Assembly (NCBI GenBank): GCA_020854035.1
Contig: JADZGE010000012.1
Span: 176,985 to 240,984 of the forward strand
DNA from: Burkholderiales bacterium
Lineage (GTDB): Bacteria; Pseudomonadota; Gammaproteobacteria; Burkholderiales; SG8-41
Direction: 5' to 3'
DNA: 64,000 nucleotides
Under the pieces are notes generated by a model, which was not told the origin of the DNA, did no database searches, and saw nothing but the letters and a program-made list of their open reading frames with translations. Positions 1 to 14,156 of this stretch are shown here, one piece after another. Position 1 is the first letter of the stretch, and every line of letters starts with the position of its first letter. The translations under genes and the position numbers were made by a program.

Positions 1-2007
1 GAACGCGCGCGGGAGCATGTGCTCGGGGAAGCCGGTGCCGTTGTCGGCCACGGTGAGCTCGACCGTGTCGCCGCGCGCCGTCGTCGCGATGACCACCCGC
101 GGGCGGGTGGTCTCCGCGAGCGCGTCCTGCGCGTTCTGCAGCAGGTTGTGCATGACCTGCCGCAACTGCCCCGCGTCGCCCGCGACGCGCGGCAGGCCGG
201 CCGCGAGCTCGAGCTCCACGCACCGGCCGAGGGACGCCTCGTAGAGCGTGAGGACCTCGTGGATGAGCGCGTTCAGATCCAGCTCGCGCACCGAAGGCTC
301 GGGCGTGCGCGCGTACTTGCTGAAGGCCTCGACCATGCCCTTCAGCGCGGCGACCTGGTTCACGATGGTCCGCGTCGAGCGCGCCAGGGTCTCCGAGTCG
401 GCCGCGTCCAGCTTGCCCGCGAGCTTCGCCTCGAGCCGCTCCGCGGAGAGCTGGATCGGCGTCAGGGGATTGCGGATTTCGTGGGCGAGGCGGCGCGCCA
501 CCTCCGCCCACGCCGCGGCGCGTTGCGCCTGGGCGAGGTGGGTGATGTCGTCGAACACCACGACGCTGCCGCCCGCGGCTCCCCGCGGCAGCCGCGAGCC
601 GCGCACCAGCAACTGCTGCCTGCCGCCGCGGTGGTCGCGTTCGATCTGCCGCTCCCACTCGCCCGCGCCGGCGCGCGTGAGCTCGCGCGCAAGCACCGCA
701 GCGAACTCGGCGAGCGCGGGGCCGTCCCAGGCGCCCGGCGCGAGCGCGATGAGCGGCTCGAAATCCACCCCGAGCAGGGTGCCGGCGCTGCGGTTCGCGG
801 AGCGCAGCCTCGATTCGTCGTCGAACGCGAGCACGCCCGCCGAGAGATTCGCGAGAATGCTCGCCAGGTACGCGTTCGCCTGCGCGAGCTCGCCCTGGTG
901 GCGTTCCGCCGCCGCGCGCGCCTCGGCGAGCTGCTGGGTCATGCTGTTGAACGACTGCGTGAGCAGCCCCAGCTCGTCGGTGGACGCGACCGCCGCCTGC
1001 CGGCTGAAATCACCCTGCGCGACCGCCCGCGTGCCCTCGACCAGGACGTTGAGCGGCGCGGACAGCCGCTCGGAGAGCACGACCGCGAGGGCAAGCGCGG
1101 AAAGCAGCGCGAGGAGCAGGGTGAGTGTCAGCGTCAAGCCGTAGACGCGCTTCAATCCGCGCCGCGCCAGCGTGATCTCCTGATACTCGCGGTAGCCCGA
1201 CTGAACGAACTCGGCGTCCTGCGCGAGCTGGGCGGGCACCGGCTGCAGGAGTTGCAGCACGAGCGGCTCCGCGGCGATGCTCGCCGTGCGCACCGGGGCG
1301 AGCACGCGCAGGTAGAGTCCGCGCTCCGGGATGGCCTCGATCCCGCGATAGGCCTGTTGCGCCCGCAACTGCCTCAGCATCGCGGGGCCGGGCGCATCCG
1401 GCAGCAGCCCCGCGCGCTCGTCGCCCGAGAACGCGACCACCCGGCCGCGCTCCGTGAGCAGCGCCGCCTCCTGCACGCCGGACTGCTCGCGCAGGGCGTT
1501 CAACGCCGCGATGTGCTCCTCCGGGGGGCGCGAGGAGAGCGCCAGGGCCATCTGCTCGCCGCGCGCGGCGAGCTCCTTCAGCATGGCGTCGAGCGCGCTG
1601 CGCCCGATATTGATGCCGCCTTCGAGCGCCCGGTCCACTCGAACGTCGAACCACGCCTCGATGGAGCGCGTCATGAACTGCACCGACAGCGCGTAGATCA
1701 GCACGCCCGGGATGATCGCCATCAGCGCGAACAGCAGCACGAGCCGCAGCGTGAGCTTGGAGCCGAAGACGCCGCGCCGCAGCCTGCGGCGCAGCGTCAC
1801 GAGCTGGTAGATCACCAGTGCCGTCAGCGTCGCGGCGACCGCGCCGTTCAGCATGAGGAGCGCCGGATAATACTCGGCGAAGAGCGCCGTGTCGGCGCTC
1901 GCGAGCGCGAGCGCCGCCAGCGCGACGGCGCCGAGGCTCACGCACGCCACCAGCACGAAGCGCACCGCGGCGCCGATGCGGGGCACGCGCGGGGGCGGCG
2001 CGATCAT
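1..2007 (-). CDS. ntrY: NtrY-type sensor histidine kinase (3' end outside window)
   Basis: Membrane histidine kinase of the NtrY/NtrX nitrogen-related two-component family. The visible 669 residues show N-terminal transmembrane helices (about residues 12-38, 48-68 and 85-108), a periplasmic region, another helix near 283-303, a HAMP linker, a PAS domain (about 380-480) and the HisKA phosphoacceptor motif HEIRNPLTP with His509. The start of the ATPase domain follows, with the N-box HNLLQNAQDAL. The G2 boxes and C-terminus lie beyond base 1, where the response regulator ntrX would be expected. The ATG at 2005-2007 overlaps the stop of the upstream DUF4390 gene as ATGA, so the two are translationally coupled. 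The assignment to NtrY rather than another PAS-HAMP kinase rests on the rsmB-DUF4390-kinase gene order and the domain layout. Confidence 0.85.
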   Translation of the reverse strand, partial: MIAPPPRVPRIGAAVRFVLVACVSLGAVALAALALASADTALFAEYYPALLMLNGAVAATLTALVIYQLVTLRRRLRRGVFGSKLTLRLVLLFALMAIIPGVLIYALSVQFMTRSIEAWFDVRVDRALEGGINIGRSALDAMLKELAARGEQMALALSSRPPEEHIAALNALREQSGVQEAALLTERGRVVAFSGDERAGLLPDAPGPAMLRQLRAQQAYRGIEAIPERGLYLRVLAPVRTASIAAEPLVLQLLQPVPAQLAQDAEFVQSGYREYQEITLARRGLKRVYGLTLTLTLLLALLSALALAVVLSERLSAPLNVLVEGTRAVAQGDFSRQAAVASTDELGLLTQSFNSMTQQLAEARAAAERHQGELAQANAYLASILANLSAGVLAFDDESRLRSANRSAGTLLGVDFEPLIALAPGAWDGPALAEFAAVLARELTRAGAGEWERQIERDHRGGRQQLLVRGSRLPRGAAGGSVVVFDDITHLAQAQRAAAWAEVARRLAHEIRNPLTPIQLSAERLEAKLAGKLDAADSETLARSTRTIVNQVAALKGMVEAFSKYARTPEPSVRELDLNALIHEVLTLYEASLGRCVELELAAGLPRVAGDAGQLRQVMHNLLQNAQDALAETTRPRVVIATTARGDTVELTVADNGTGFPEHMLPRAF

Positions 2008-2588
2008 GGCGTCACCGTCCACCGGTGCCATTCGGAGTAGATGTTCCAGTCGCGCGAGCCGATGGCGCTCAGTTGAAAGGGCCGCGGCAGCTGCGCCGTG
2101 TCGAGCCGCATGCGCACCGCCGCCGTGTAGGCCGCATCCTTGCGCAGCGCGCCGGGCTCGATGATTTCGTGCAGGCGCACCCGCCGCATGAACTCGAGGG
2201 CGTCGGCGAGCGTGGGAAAGTTCTGGAACAGCGTGCCGACCCCGACCCGGTACTGCCGGGTGAGCGCGTTGAACGACAAGCGGTAGCGGGACTGGTGAGT
2301 GGCGATCTTTTCGTTCAGCCAGTACCACCGCGGGCGGATCAGCTCGAACTCGACGACGAAATGCAGGGGGATGCCCTTGTTGAGGGAGTCCTCGAGCGCG
2401 GTGGTGAGGGCGATGTCGAAGGTGGCCTCGAGAAAATACTGCCCGTCTTCTCCCGCGACGAGGGCGGCGCTACGGACATCGATGCCGTCGGCGCGGACGG
2501 ACGCGGGCGCGGCGAGGGCGAGCCACGCGGCCGCGAGCAGCACGAGCCAGCTACGTCTTGTGCAGCAAGGCGTAGAAGAAGCCGTCAT
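2004..2588 (-). CDS. DUF4390 exported protein
   Basis: A 194-residue protein of the DUF4390 family, which regularly sits between rsmB and ntrY in betaproteobacteria; its function is unknown. The chosen ATG (2586-2588) gives a signal peptide: a short basic start, a hydrophobic core (about residues 15-28, LVLLAAAWLALAA) and a likely cleavage site at SVRA-DG. The mature part is predicted as a mainly beta, soluble periplasmic domain and contains the conserved stretches RPRWYWLNEKIA and YRLSFNALTRQY. The start overlaps the end of rsmB by 38 bp. Longer in-frame starts upstream would lie deep inside rsmB and would destroy the signal peptide, so they were not used. The position next to a sensor kinase suggests, but does not prove, a role in envelope signalling. 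Confidence 0.8.
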   Translation of the reverse strand: MTASSTPCCTRRSWLVLLAAAWLALAAPASVRADGIDVRSAALVAGEDGQYFLEATFDIALTTALEDSLNKGIPLHFVVEFELIRPRWYWLNEKIATHQSRYRLSFNALTRQYRVGVGTLFQNFPTLADALEFMRRVRLHEIIEPGALRKDAAYTAAVRMRLDTAQLPRPFQLSAIGSRDWNIYSEWHRWTVTP

Positions 2589-3834
2589 GCTCTCGGTCCG
2601 GAAGCAATTGGCCAGCGGGCAATCGAGGATCGCTGTCGGTCGCCGCAAGGCCGAGGCGCCGGGCGTCCTCGTGGCGCTCCAGGAACCGCCCCACCTGCAG
2701 GTGATTCTCCTCGTGGAAAACCGAGCAGGTCGCGTACAGCAATTTACCACCTCTACCGAGCACCCGCCACAGCGCATCGAGCATGCGCTGTTGCGCCGCC
2801 GCGCACTTAGCGATGTCCCCGGCGCGCCGCAGCCACTTGACGTCGGGATGGCGCCGCGCGATGCCCGACGCCGTGCAGGGCACGTCGGCCAGTATCCGGT
2901 CGAAGGGCGTGCCGTCCCACCACGTTTCGGGACGCGTGGCGTCCGCCTGCGCCACCCGGGCCCGGAGCCCGAGCCGATCGAGGTTGCCGCGAACGCGTTC
3001 GAGGCGCGAGGCGTCGCTGTCGAGCGCCGTCAACTCGACATCGGCGAGCTCGAGCAGGTGCGCCGCCTTGCCGCCGGGCGCGGCGCACGCGTCGAGCACC
3101 CGCTGGCCCGCGGCGAGATCGAGCGCCGGCGCGGCGAGGTGCGCGCCGGCGTCCTGCACCGAAACGAGCCCGTCGGCGAGCCCGGGTATGAGCGCGGCGG
3201 GCACCGCCGACGCAAGCCGCAGCGCCGCCTCGCCGATCGCGTGCGCCCGCATCCCGCGCGCTTCGAGCAGGCGCAAGGCCTCGTCGAGCGTCGAGCGCCG
3301 TCGGTTCACGCGCAGCGTGAGCGGCGGGCGCCCGTTGGCGGATTCCAGGATGGCCTCGAAGTGTCCCGGATACTGCGCGCGCAGGCGGTCGATCCACCAT
3401 TGGGGATGGGAATAGCGGGCGGTTTCGATCCGCTCGACCCGCGCATCGAGCGCAGCGCGCTGGCGCAGGAAGCCACGCAGCACCGCGTTCACGAGCGATC
3501 TCGCCGACGCGAGGCCGATTCGCACGGCGCACTGCACGGCGCTGTCCACGATCGCGTAATGCGCCGCGCGCGTGTGACAGATCTGGTAGAGCGCCGCGAG
3601 CAGCAGCGGCCGCAGCCTGGCATCGCGGAGCGGGCGCTCGAGCAGCGCTTCGAGGACGGCCTGCAGCCGGCCGAGATGCCGCAGCGTGCCGTAGGCGAGG
3701 TCGCGCAGCGCGGCGCGTTCCCGCTCCGCGAGGCGCGGGTTGCGCGCAAGCACCGCGGCGAGCTCGGCGTCGAGACTGCGCCCGGCGAGCACCCTCCCGA
3801 CGGTCGCGCTGGCGAGGCGCTGGAGTTCAACCAT
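2551..3834 (-). CDS. rsmB: 16S rRNA (cytosine-967-C5)-methyltransferase RsmB
   Basis: SAM-dependent enzyme that makes m5C967 in 16S rRNA. The 427-residue product has an N-terminal NusB-like RNA-binding domain (about residues 1-135) and a C-terminal Rossmann methyltransferase domain. The SAM motif is LDACAAPGGKAAHLLEL. Both conserved cysteines of the family are present: Cys320 in DVPCTASG and Cys370 in YATCSVF, the second being the nucleophile by family knowledge. The ATG at 3832-3834 overlaps the end of fmt by 8 bp, consistent with an operon def-fmt-rsmB-DUF4390-ntrY. Length and motifs fit the family well. Confidence 0.95.
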   Translation of the reverse strand: MVELQRLASATVGRVLAGRSLDAELAAVLARNPRLAERERAALRDLAYGTLRHLGRLQAVLEALLERPLRDARLRPLLLAALYQICHTRAAHYAIVDSAVQCAVRIGLASARSLVNAVLRGFLRQRAALDARVERIETARYSHPQWWIDRLRAQYPGHFEAILESANGRPPLTLRVNRRRSTLDEALRLLEARGMRAHAIGEAALRLASAVPAALIPGLADGLVSVQDAGAHLAAPALDLAAGQRVLDACAAPGGKAAHLLELADVELTALDSDASRLERVRGNLDRLGLRARVAQADATRPETWWDGTPFDRILADVPCTASGIARRHPDVKWLRRAGDIAKCAAAQQRMLDALWRVLGRGGKLLYATCSVFHEENHLQVGRFLERHEDARRLGLAATDSDPRLPAGQLLPDREHDGFFYALLHKT

Positions 3835-4750
3835 CGGCCGCTCCGAGCCGCGTGCCGGCGCCGATGCGGTGGCCGGCGAGGTACTCGGCGGCGCCGAGGC
3901 GCCGCCCGCCCGCGCGCTGCAGGGCGGTGACGAGGAGACCGTCCTGCCCGCATGCCACGAGGATGCCGGACGGACCTGCGGTGATGACCGTACCCGGGGT
4001 GCCCGCCGTTCCTCGCGCGAGCCGTGCGGAGCAGATTTTGACCAGGCCGCCCGCCAGCAGCGTTCGGGCCCCCGGCTGGGGATCGAAAGCGCGTACTTGG
4101 CGCTCGATCTCCGCGGCCGGCCGGTTCCAGTCGATGCTCGTCTCCTCCCGGCTGAGCTTGCGCGCGTAGGTGGCACCAGAAGCCTCCTGCGGGCGGGCGG
4201 GCGGCATCGCCGCCAGCACGCGCACGATGAGCGCCGCACCCAGGGCGGCAAGCTTGTCGTGCAGGGTACCCGCGGTATCGTCCGCCACGATCGGAATGGC
4301 CTCCCGGAGCAGCACTGGTCCCGTGTCGAGGCCCGCGTCCATCCGCATGATCGTGACTCCGGTATGCGTGTCGCCCGCCAGCAACGCGCGCTGGATGGGG
4401 GCGGCCCCGCGCCAGCGGGGCAGCAGCGACGCGTGGATGTTGACGCAGCCGAGCGGCGGCAGTTCGAGCAATGCCGGCGGCAGCAGCAGCCCGTAGGCTG
4501 CGACGGCCATCACTTCGGGACGTGCGGCGGCGATGAGCGCGATCGCGGCATCGTCCAGCATCGCCGGCCGCGCCACCGGCAGGCCCCTTGCGAGCGCCAG
4601 GGCGTGTACCGGGGTCGGCTGGGGTTCCCGCCCCCGGCCGGCGGGGCGGTCCGGCTGCGTGAGTACCAGCGTGATCTCGTGCCCCGCGCGACCGAGGGCG
4701 TCGAGCGCGACAACCGCGAACTCCGGGGTGCCGGCAAACACGAGCTTCAT
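3827..4750 (-). CDS. fmt: Methionyl-tRNA formyltransferase
   Basis: Transfers a formyl group from 10-formyl-tetrahydrofolate to Met-tRNA(fMet) for translation initiation in the cytoplasm. The 307-residue protein starts MKLVFAGTPEFAV, as in the family. It has the catalytic region NIHASLLPRWRGAAPIQ with Asn104 and His106, and the third catalytic residue, Asp142, in DAGLDTGPVLL. A C-terminal beta-barrel tRNA-binding domain follows (about 205-300). It lies 66 bp downstream of def, the deformylase that removes the same formyl group, the usual pairing. A more upstream in-frame ATG exists, but it only adds a non-conserved basic extension. Confidence 0.97.
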   Translation of the reverse strand: MKLVFAGTPEFAVVALDALGRAGHEITLVLTQPDRPAGRGREPQPTPVHALALARGLPVARPAMLDDAAIALIAAARPEVMAVAAYGLLLPPALLELPPLGCVNIHASLLPRWRGAAPIQRALLAGDTHTGVTIMRMDAGLDTGPVLLREAIPIVADDTAGTLHDKLAALGAALIVRVLAAMPPARPQEASGATYARKLSREETSIDWNRPAAEIERQVRAFDPQPGARTLLAGGLVKICSARLARGTAGTPGTVITAGPSGILVACGQDGLLVTALQRAGGRRLGAAEYLAGHRIGAGTRLGAADG

Positions 4751-4816
4751 GTGGCGATCCCTCGCCGGGGGCCGGTCGCGGCGCCCGGCAAGCCGCAACC
4801 TCCGGCGCCGCTTCGG

Positions 4817-5320
4817 TCAGCCAGCCTTGCGGTCCTGTTTTTTCAGCTTCGCAACGATGCGCGATTGCTTCAGGCGCGACAGATACTCGACGAATACCCT
4901 GCCCTCGAGATGGTCCATCTCGTGCTGGATGCAGACCGCCAGCAGTCCCTCGGCATCGACGGTGCGCTCGCCGCCATCACGATCGAGCGCCCGGACTTTC
5001 ACGCGCTGCGCGCGCCGCACCCTTTCGTAGATACCCGGCAGCGACAGGCAGCCCTCCTCGCAGTCCGCTATGCCCGAGGACTCCACGATTGCAGGATTGA
5101 TCAGCACATTCAGCGCGTCGCGCGTATCCGATACGTCGATCACGATCACCCGTTTGTGGACGTCTACCTGCGTTGCTGCCAGCCCGACACCCGGCGCCAT
5201 ATACATGGTCTCCGCCATGTCGTTGATTAATTTACGAATACCTTCATCGACGCGCGCGACTTTCGCCGCGACCTTGCGCAGGCGGGGATCCGGGTACCGC
5301 AAAATGGGCAGTAATGCCAT
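4817..5320 (-). CDS. def: Peptide deformylase
   Basis: Metalloenzyme that removes the N-formyl group from nascent proteins. The 167-residue protein carries all three family motifs: GVGLAATQ (44-51), EGCLS with metal ligand Cys91, and HEMDH with ligands His133 and His137 and catalytic Glu134. The start ATG is at 5318-5320. Downstream fmt is on the same strand. Upstream it diverges from a LysM protein gene, with a 108-bp AT-richer gap that probably carries both promoters. Confidence 0.97.
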   Translation of the reverse strand: MALLPILRYPDPRLRKVAAKVARVDEGIRKLINDMAETMYMAPGVGLAATQVDVHKRVIVIDVSDTRDALNVLINPAIVESSGIADCEEGCLSLPGIYERVRRAQRVKVRALDRDGGERTVDAEGLLAVCIQHEMDHLEGRVFVEYLSRLKQSRIVAKLKKQDRKAG

Positions 5321-5428
5321 GGAAAAGCTTGCTAATTTAATCGACTATATGCAGAATTTAAACCAATACCTGACCTCGGGCCGACAGCGGTCGCCTCGAG
5401 GTTTCTGCATCATAAGTGGGGGCTCACC

Positions 5429-6571
5429 ATGGGTAAGGCAATTATATCCCTGATTTTTCTGTTGACTCCGTTGTCCGCGGCACTGGCGGCCCCCCCGGTC
5501 CTGAAGGAAAACGCGCCGGACCGTTATGTCGTCGTGGAAGGGGACACGCTGTGGAGCATCGCGGGGCGCTTCCTCCAGAATCCGTGGCAGTGGCCGGAGA
5601 TCTGGAAGATGAATCACGACCAGATCAAGAACCCGAACCGCATCTATCCCGGTGACGTGATCGTCGTTGATCGTACCGCGCAGGAGACCCGGCTGCGCCT
5701 GCTCAAGCTGGAGACGGTCACGCTGCAGCCTCAGGTGAGGGTGGAGCAGTTGAAAGCCAAGCCCGTCCCGACGATCCCCGGGGTCGTCATCGAGCCGTTC
5801 CTCGCGCGGCCGATGATCGTGGGGCCGACCGAGCTCGACAGCGCACCGTTCATCCTCGCCTCCCAGGACCATCGTGTCACCATCGGTGCGGGCGCGACCG
5901 CCTACGCGAGCGGTTTGACGAAGGAACAAGGCAGGTCCTGGCAGCTTTTCCGGCGCGGCGACCCGCTGGTGGATCCGGACACCAATGAAACCCTCGGTTA
6001 CGAAGCCGTGTATCTCGGCGAGGCCCAGGTCACCCAGTTCGGCACGCTTAGTACCGTTCATATCACCCGGTCCACTCGCGAGATCCTTGCCGGCGACCGC
6101 CTGATAGCATCCGGCAAGGAAATTCCCAATTTCGGCTACGTCCCCCACGCTCCGGCAAATCCGATCAAGGGCCGCATCGTGTCGAGCTACGGCAGCCTGG
6201 GCGACGCGGGTCCCCTGTCCATAGTGACGCTTTCAAAGGGCAGCCGCGACGGGCTGGAAGTGGGTCACGTGCTCGCCATCTACCGCAGTCAAACCGCGGC
6301 GCGCTTCCAGCAGCGGACGGCGCCTCTTTACGGGCGCGAGGGCCCCAGCGGCAACGATGCGCCGCGAACCTACTACAGCGAGCAGCTCACGCCGCGCGAC
6401 GGGCCCCTGTATCCGCGCGGCTTTCCGGTGACCGACGAGCTCATCGCGAGCCTGCCCGACGAGCGTTACGGACTTGCCATGGTGTTTCGCACCTTCGACC
6501 GGGCGTCGTTCGCCATCATCATGCAGGCGAGCCGCCAGGTCTCGGTGAACGACGTCGTAACCAATCCCTGA
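5429..6571 (+). CDS. LysM-domain exported protein
   Basis: A 380-residue secreted protein with a signal peptide (MGKAIISLIFLLTPLSAALA, cleavage near residue 20) followed by one LysM peptidoglycan-binding domain at about 29-80 (YVVVEGDTLWSIAGRF, then PGDVIVVD). The remaining 300 residues have no motif I can name. Proteins of this layout sit upstream of dprA in many betaproteobacteria and are annotated only as LysM peptidoglycan-binding proteins. By family inference it is periplasmic and bound to the cell wall. A G-rich stretch 10-5 bases before the ATG may act as the ribosome-binding site. dprA follows after 58 bp on the same strand. Confidence 0.88.
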   Translation: MGKAIISLIFLLTPLSAALAAPPVLKENAPDRYVVVEGDTLWSIAGRFLQNPWQWPEIWKMNHDQIKNPNRIYPGDVIVVDRTAQETRLRLLKLETVTLQPQVRVEQLKAKPVPTIPGVVIEPFLARPMIVGPTELDSAPFILASQDHRVTIGAGATAYASGLTKEQGRSWQLFRRGDPLVDPDTNETLGYEAVYLGEAQVTQFGTLSTVHITRSTREILAGDRLIASGKEIPNFGYVPHAPANPIKGRIVSSYGSLGDAGPLSIVTLSKGSRDGLEVGHVLAIYRSQTAARFQQRTAPLYGREGPSGNDAPRTYYSEQLTPRDGPLYPRGFPVTDELIASLPDERYGLAMVFRTFDRASFAIIMQASRQVSVNDVVTNP

Positions 6572-6629
6572 CCGGGCGCCGGACTCGCGCCGGCCGCCGC
6601 GCGACACGCCGACCGGGCACCGGTTCGCC

Positions 6630-7712
6630 ATGCCGCTCGACCCGGAGCTGGCGGCGTGGCTGCGGCTGAGTCTCACACCGCAACTGACCGGCGCCGGACT
6701 GCGGCGTCTGCTCGCCGCCTACGGCGACCCGCTGCGGATACTCTCCGCCGGTCGAGCGCCGCTCGCGCAACACGTTCCCGGCGCTGCCGCGGCCGCGCTC
6801 GCGCAGGAGGCCGCGCCGCCCGGGCTCGCCGCGACGGCGGCCTGGCTCGAGGAGCGTTCCAATCACGTTGTCACGCTCGCCGATGAGGCCTATCCGCGCC
6901 TGCTGCTCGAAATTCCCGATCCGCCGGCGCTCCTCTACGTCAAGGGCCGGCGGGAACTGCTCAACCGCCCGGCGCTCGCGATCGTCGGCAGCCGCAACGC
7001 CACCGCGCAGGGCATCGCCAACGCCGAGGCGTTCGCGCGAGCCTTGAGCGATGCCGGCCTTCTCATCGTGAGCGGCCTCGCGCTCGGCGTCGATGCGGCA
7101 GCCCACCGGGGCGGGCTCGCGGGCGCCGCCGCGAGCGTCGCCGTCGTCGGCACCGGCCTCGACATCGTCGATCCGGCGCGCAACCGGGCCCTCGCTCACG
7201 AACTCGCCGAGCGCGGCGCCCTCGTCTCCGAGTTCCCGCTCGGCACGCCGGCGCGCGCCGTCAATTTCCCGCGCCGCAACCGCCTCCTGAGCGGCCTCGC
7301 TACGGGTACTCTCGTGGTCGAAGCGGCGATCGGCAGCGGCTCGCTCATCACCGCGCGCGCGGCGCTCGAGCAGGGCCGCGAAGTGTTCGCGATTCCCGGT
7401 TCCATCCATTCACCGCTCGCCAAGGGCTGCCACGCGCTCCTCAAGCAGGGCGCGAAGCTCGTGGAGAGCGCCGCGGACGTGCTCGAAGAGCTGCGGCTCG
7501 CGCCGGCCGCCCAGCCGCCGGCGCCGCGAACCACACGCGGCGATGTTGAACGACTGCTGCTCGAGGCGCTCGGCTACGACCCGGTGGATCCCGACAGCCT
7601 GTGCGCGCGCACCGGACTGGCCGCGGCGCAGGTGTCGGCGTTGCTCACGCAGTTCGAGCTCGAGGGCGCGGTCATGGCGCTGCCGGGAGGTCGCTTCCAG
7701 CGCGTGCGCTGA
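6630..7712 (+). CDS. dprA: DNA-processing protein DprA
   Basis: DprA (Smf) binds incoming single-stranded DNA during natural transformation and loads RecA. The 360-residue protein has an N-terminal helical region, the Rossmann-like DprA core (about 80-290) with VGSRNA (119-124), SGLALGVDAAAHRG (148-161) and NFPRRNRLLSGL (212-223), and a C-terminal winged-helix domain (about 300-355). All core motifs are intact, so it looks functional; together with the type IV pilus genes elsewhere in the window it fits, but does not prove, natural competence. The small smg (DUF494) gene that usually follows dprA in betaproteobacteria is missing here. Confidence 0.95.
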   Translation: MPLDPELAAWLRLSLTPQLTGAGLRRLLAAYGDPLRILSAGRAPLAQHVPGAAAAALAQEAAPPGLAATAAWLEERSNHVVTLADEAYPRLLLEIPDPPALLYVKGRRELLNRPALAIVGSRNATAQGIANAEAFARALSDAGLLIVSGLALGVDAAAHRGGLAGAAASVAVVGTGLDIVDPARNRALAHELAERGALVSEFPLGTPARAVNFPRRNRLLSGLATGTLVVEAAIGSGSLITARAALEQGREVFAIPGSIHSPLAKGCHALLKQGAKLVESAADVLEELRLAPAAQPPAPRTTRGDVERLLLEALGYDPVDPDSLCARTGLAAAQVSALLTQFELEGAVMALPGGRFQRVR

Positions 7713-7822
7713 AGTGCGCGCGCCGCTCGCTCGGCCGCGCGTGCGGAACCATTCGCCCGGCTCGCCCTTGCGCTACGCAATGTTTGTACTTATCATCTTG
7801 CGCTCTTTTTTGCCGGGTCAGC

Positions 7823-12849
<5,027 letters not shown>

Positions 12850-13959
12850 CTAGATCCGCATCGGCATGACGACGTAGCGGAATTCGCGCTGATCGGGCAG
12901 CGTGATCAGCATGCTGCTGTTGGCGTCCCCGAGCGCGCACTCCACCTGCTCGCAATGAACGTTGGTGAGCACGTCCAGGAGATAGGTTATGTTGAACCCG
13001 ATGTCCACCGCGTCTCCGGGGTAGCTGATTTCCAGTTCCTCCTGGGCTTCTTCCTGCTCGTTATTGGTGCAGGAAATGCGCAGGTTGGTGGCGCCGACGA
13101 GCCAGCGCACGCCCCGGAACTTCTCGTTGGCGAGGATCGCGGCCCGCTGCAGCGCCTGGAGCAGCAGCACGCGGTCCACGGCGAAGCGCTTCTGGTAGGT
13201 GGTGGGGATGACCCGGCCGTAGTCCGGAAACTTGCCGTCGATCACCTTGGTAACGACCACCACCGCGCCGAACGAAAAGCGCACCTGGCTCGCGTGGATC
13301 CCGATTTCCACGGGATCGTCGCTCTCGGCGAGGAGCTTCCCGAGCTCCAGCACCGCTTTGCGCGGCAGGATGACCTCGCGTTTCTCCGCGCTCTGCCCGA
13401 GAGGCCGCGCGGCATAGCTCAGCCGGTGCCCGTCGGTGGCGACCACCTTCAACTGCCCGTCGTCGATCACCAGCAGCAGCCCGTTCAGGTAATAACGGAT
13501 GTCCTGCAGCGCCATCGAGTACTGCACCAGGAGCAGCAACTCGCGCAGCGCCTTCTGCGGGACGGTGACCCCGGCGAGAAGTTCGCCCGCGTCTCCCATC
13601 CGCGGAAAATCGGCGGCCGGCAGCGTCTGCAAGTTGAAGCGGCTCTTGCCTGCGCGGACCTGAAGGCGGTTGTTCTGCGCCTCCAGCGTGAGATCCGCGC
13701 CCTCCGGGAGCGCGCGCAGTATGTCCTGCAGCTTGCGCGCCGAAACAGTGAGGGCATGCTCCTCGCCCGAGCCGCCCGCGATATCGGTCGCCGTCGATAC
13801 CTCGATCTCGAGATCGGTGGCGACGAGTTGCAGTCGGTCCTCGCGCCGTTCGAGGAGAACGTTGGAGAGGATCGGAAGAGTGTGCCGCTTCTCGACGATA
13901 CCGGTAACCGCCTGAAGGGGCTTGAGCAGCGCGTCTCGTTCGAGCTGTACCAGTTTCAT
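12850..13959 (-). CDS. dnaN: DNA polymerase III beta sliding clamp
   Basis: The beta clamp forms a dimeric ring around DNA and tethers polymerase III. The 369-residue protein has the family start MKLVQLERDALLKPLQAVTG, three repeated clamp domains of roughly 120 residues each, and the typical C-terminus YVVMPMRI that contributes to the partner-binding pocket. It lies 197 bp downstream of dnaA in the same direction; the gap contains a perfect DnaA box, so DnaA may bind between the two genes. Confidence 0.98.
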   Translation of the reverse strand: MKLVQLERDALLKPLQAVTGIVEKRHTLPILSNVLLERREDRLQLVATDLEIEVSTATDIAGGSGEEHALTVSARKLQDILRALPEGADLTLEAQNNRLQVRAGKSRFNLQTLPAADFPRMGDAGELLAGVTVPQKALRELLLLVQYSMALQDIRYYLNGLLLVIDDGQLKVVATDGHRLSYAARPLGQSAEKREVILPRKAVLELGKLLAESDDPVEIGIHASQVRFSFGAVVVVTKVIDGKFPDYGRVIPTTYQKRFAVDRVLLLQALQRAAILANEKFRGVRWLVGATNLRISCTNNEQEEAQEELEISYPGDAVDIGFNITYLLDVLTNVHCEQVECALGDANSSMLITLPDQREFRYVVMPMRI

Positions 13960-14156
13960 GAAGGTGAGTACTCAAGAATAGTAATGGTAATAAAGGCCGC
14001 CACTGGTGTGGATTCTCCGCCCAGGTGCCTGAAACCGAAGGAGAAGCGGGGCGAAGAACGCTGCCGAGTCCCTGTCGATGGACGGTGCGCGTGCTGTGGA
14101 CGGAACGGCGCGACCGGAGCACACCGGCGCGTTATCCACATTTGACGCACAGTGCA
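13960..14156. promoter_or_regulatory. dnaA-dnaN intergenic region with DnaA boxes
   Basis: This 197-bp gap holds one perfect DnaA box, TTATCCACA at 14132-14140, only 16 bp past the dnaA stop codon. It also has a two-mismatch box, TGTGGATTC at 14007-14015 (opposite orientation), and a weaker TGTGGACGG near 14095-14103. A short AT-rich stretch lies at 13976-13993, just upstream of dnaN. It could be part of the replication origin, a DnaA-controlled dnaN promoter, or both. The perfect match is directly seen; the function is inferred. Confidence 0.6.

Noticed and set aside
19..2040. Long plus-strand open frame (about 670 codons) opposite ntrY
   Set aside because: It is the antisense shadow of a GC-rich gene: Arg/Ala/Glu-rich with no domain, while the minus strand gives a complete sensor-kinase layout.
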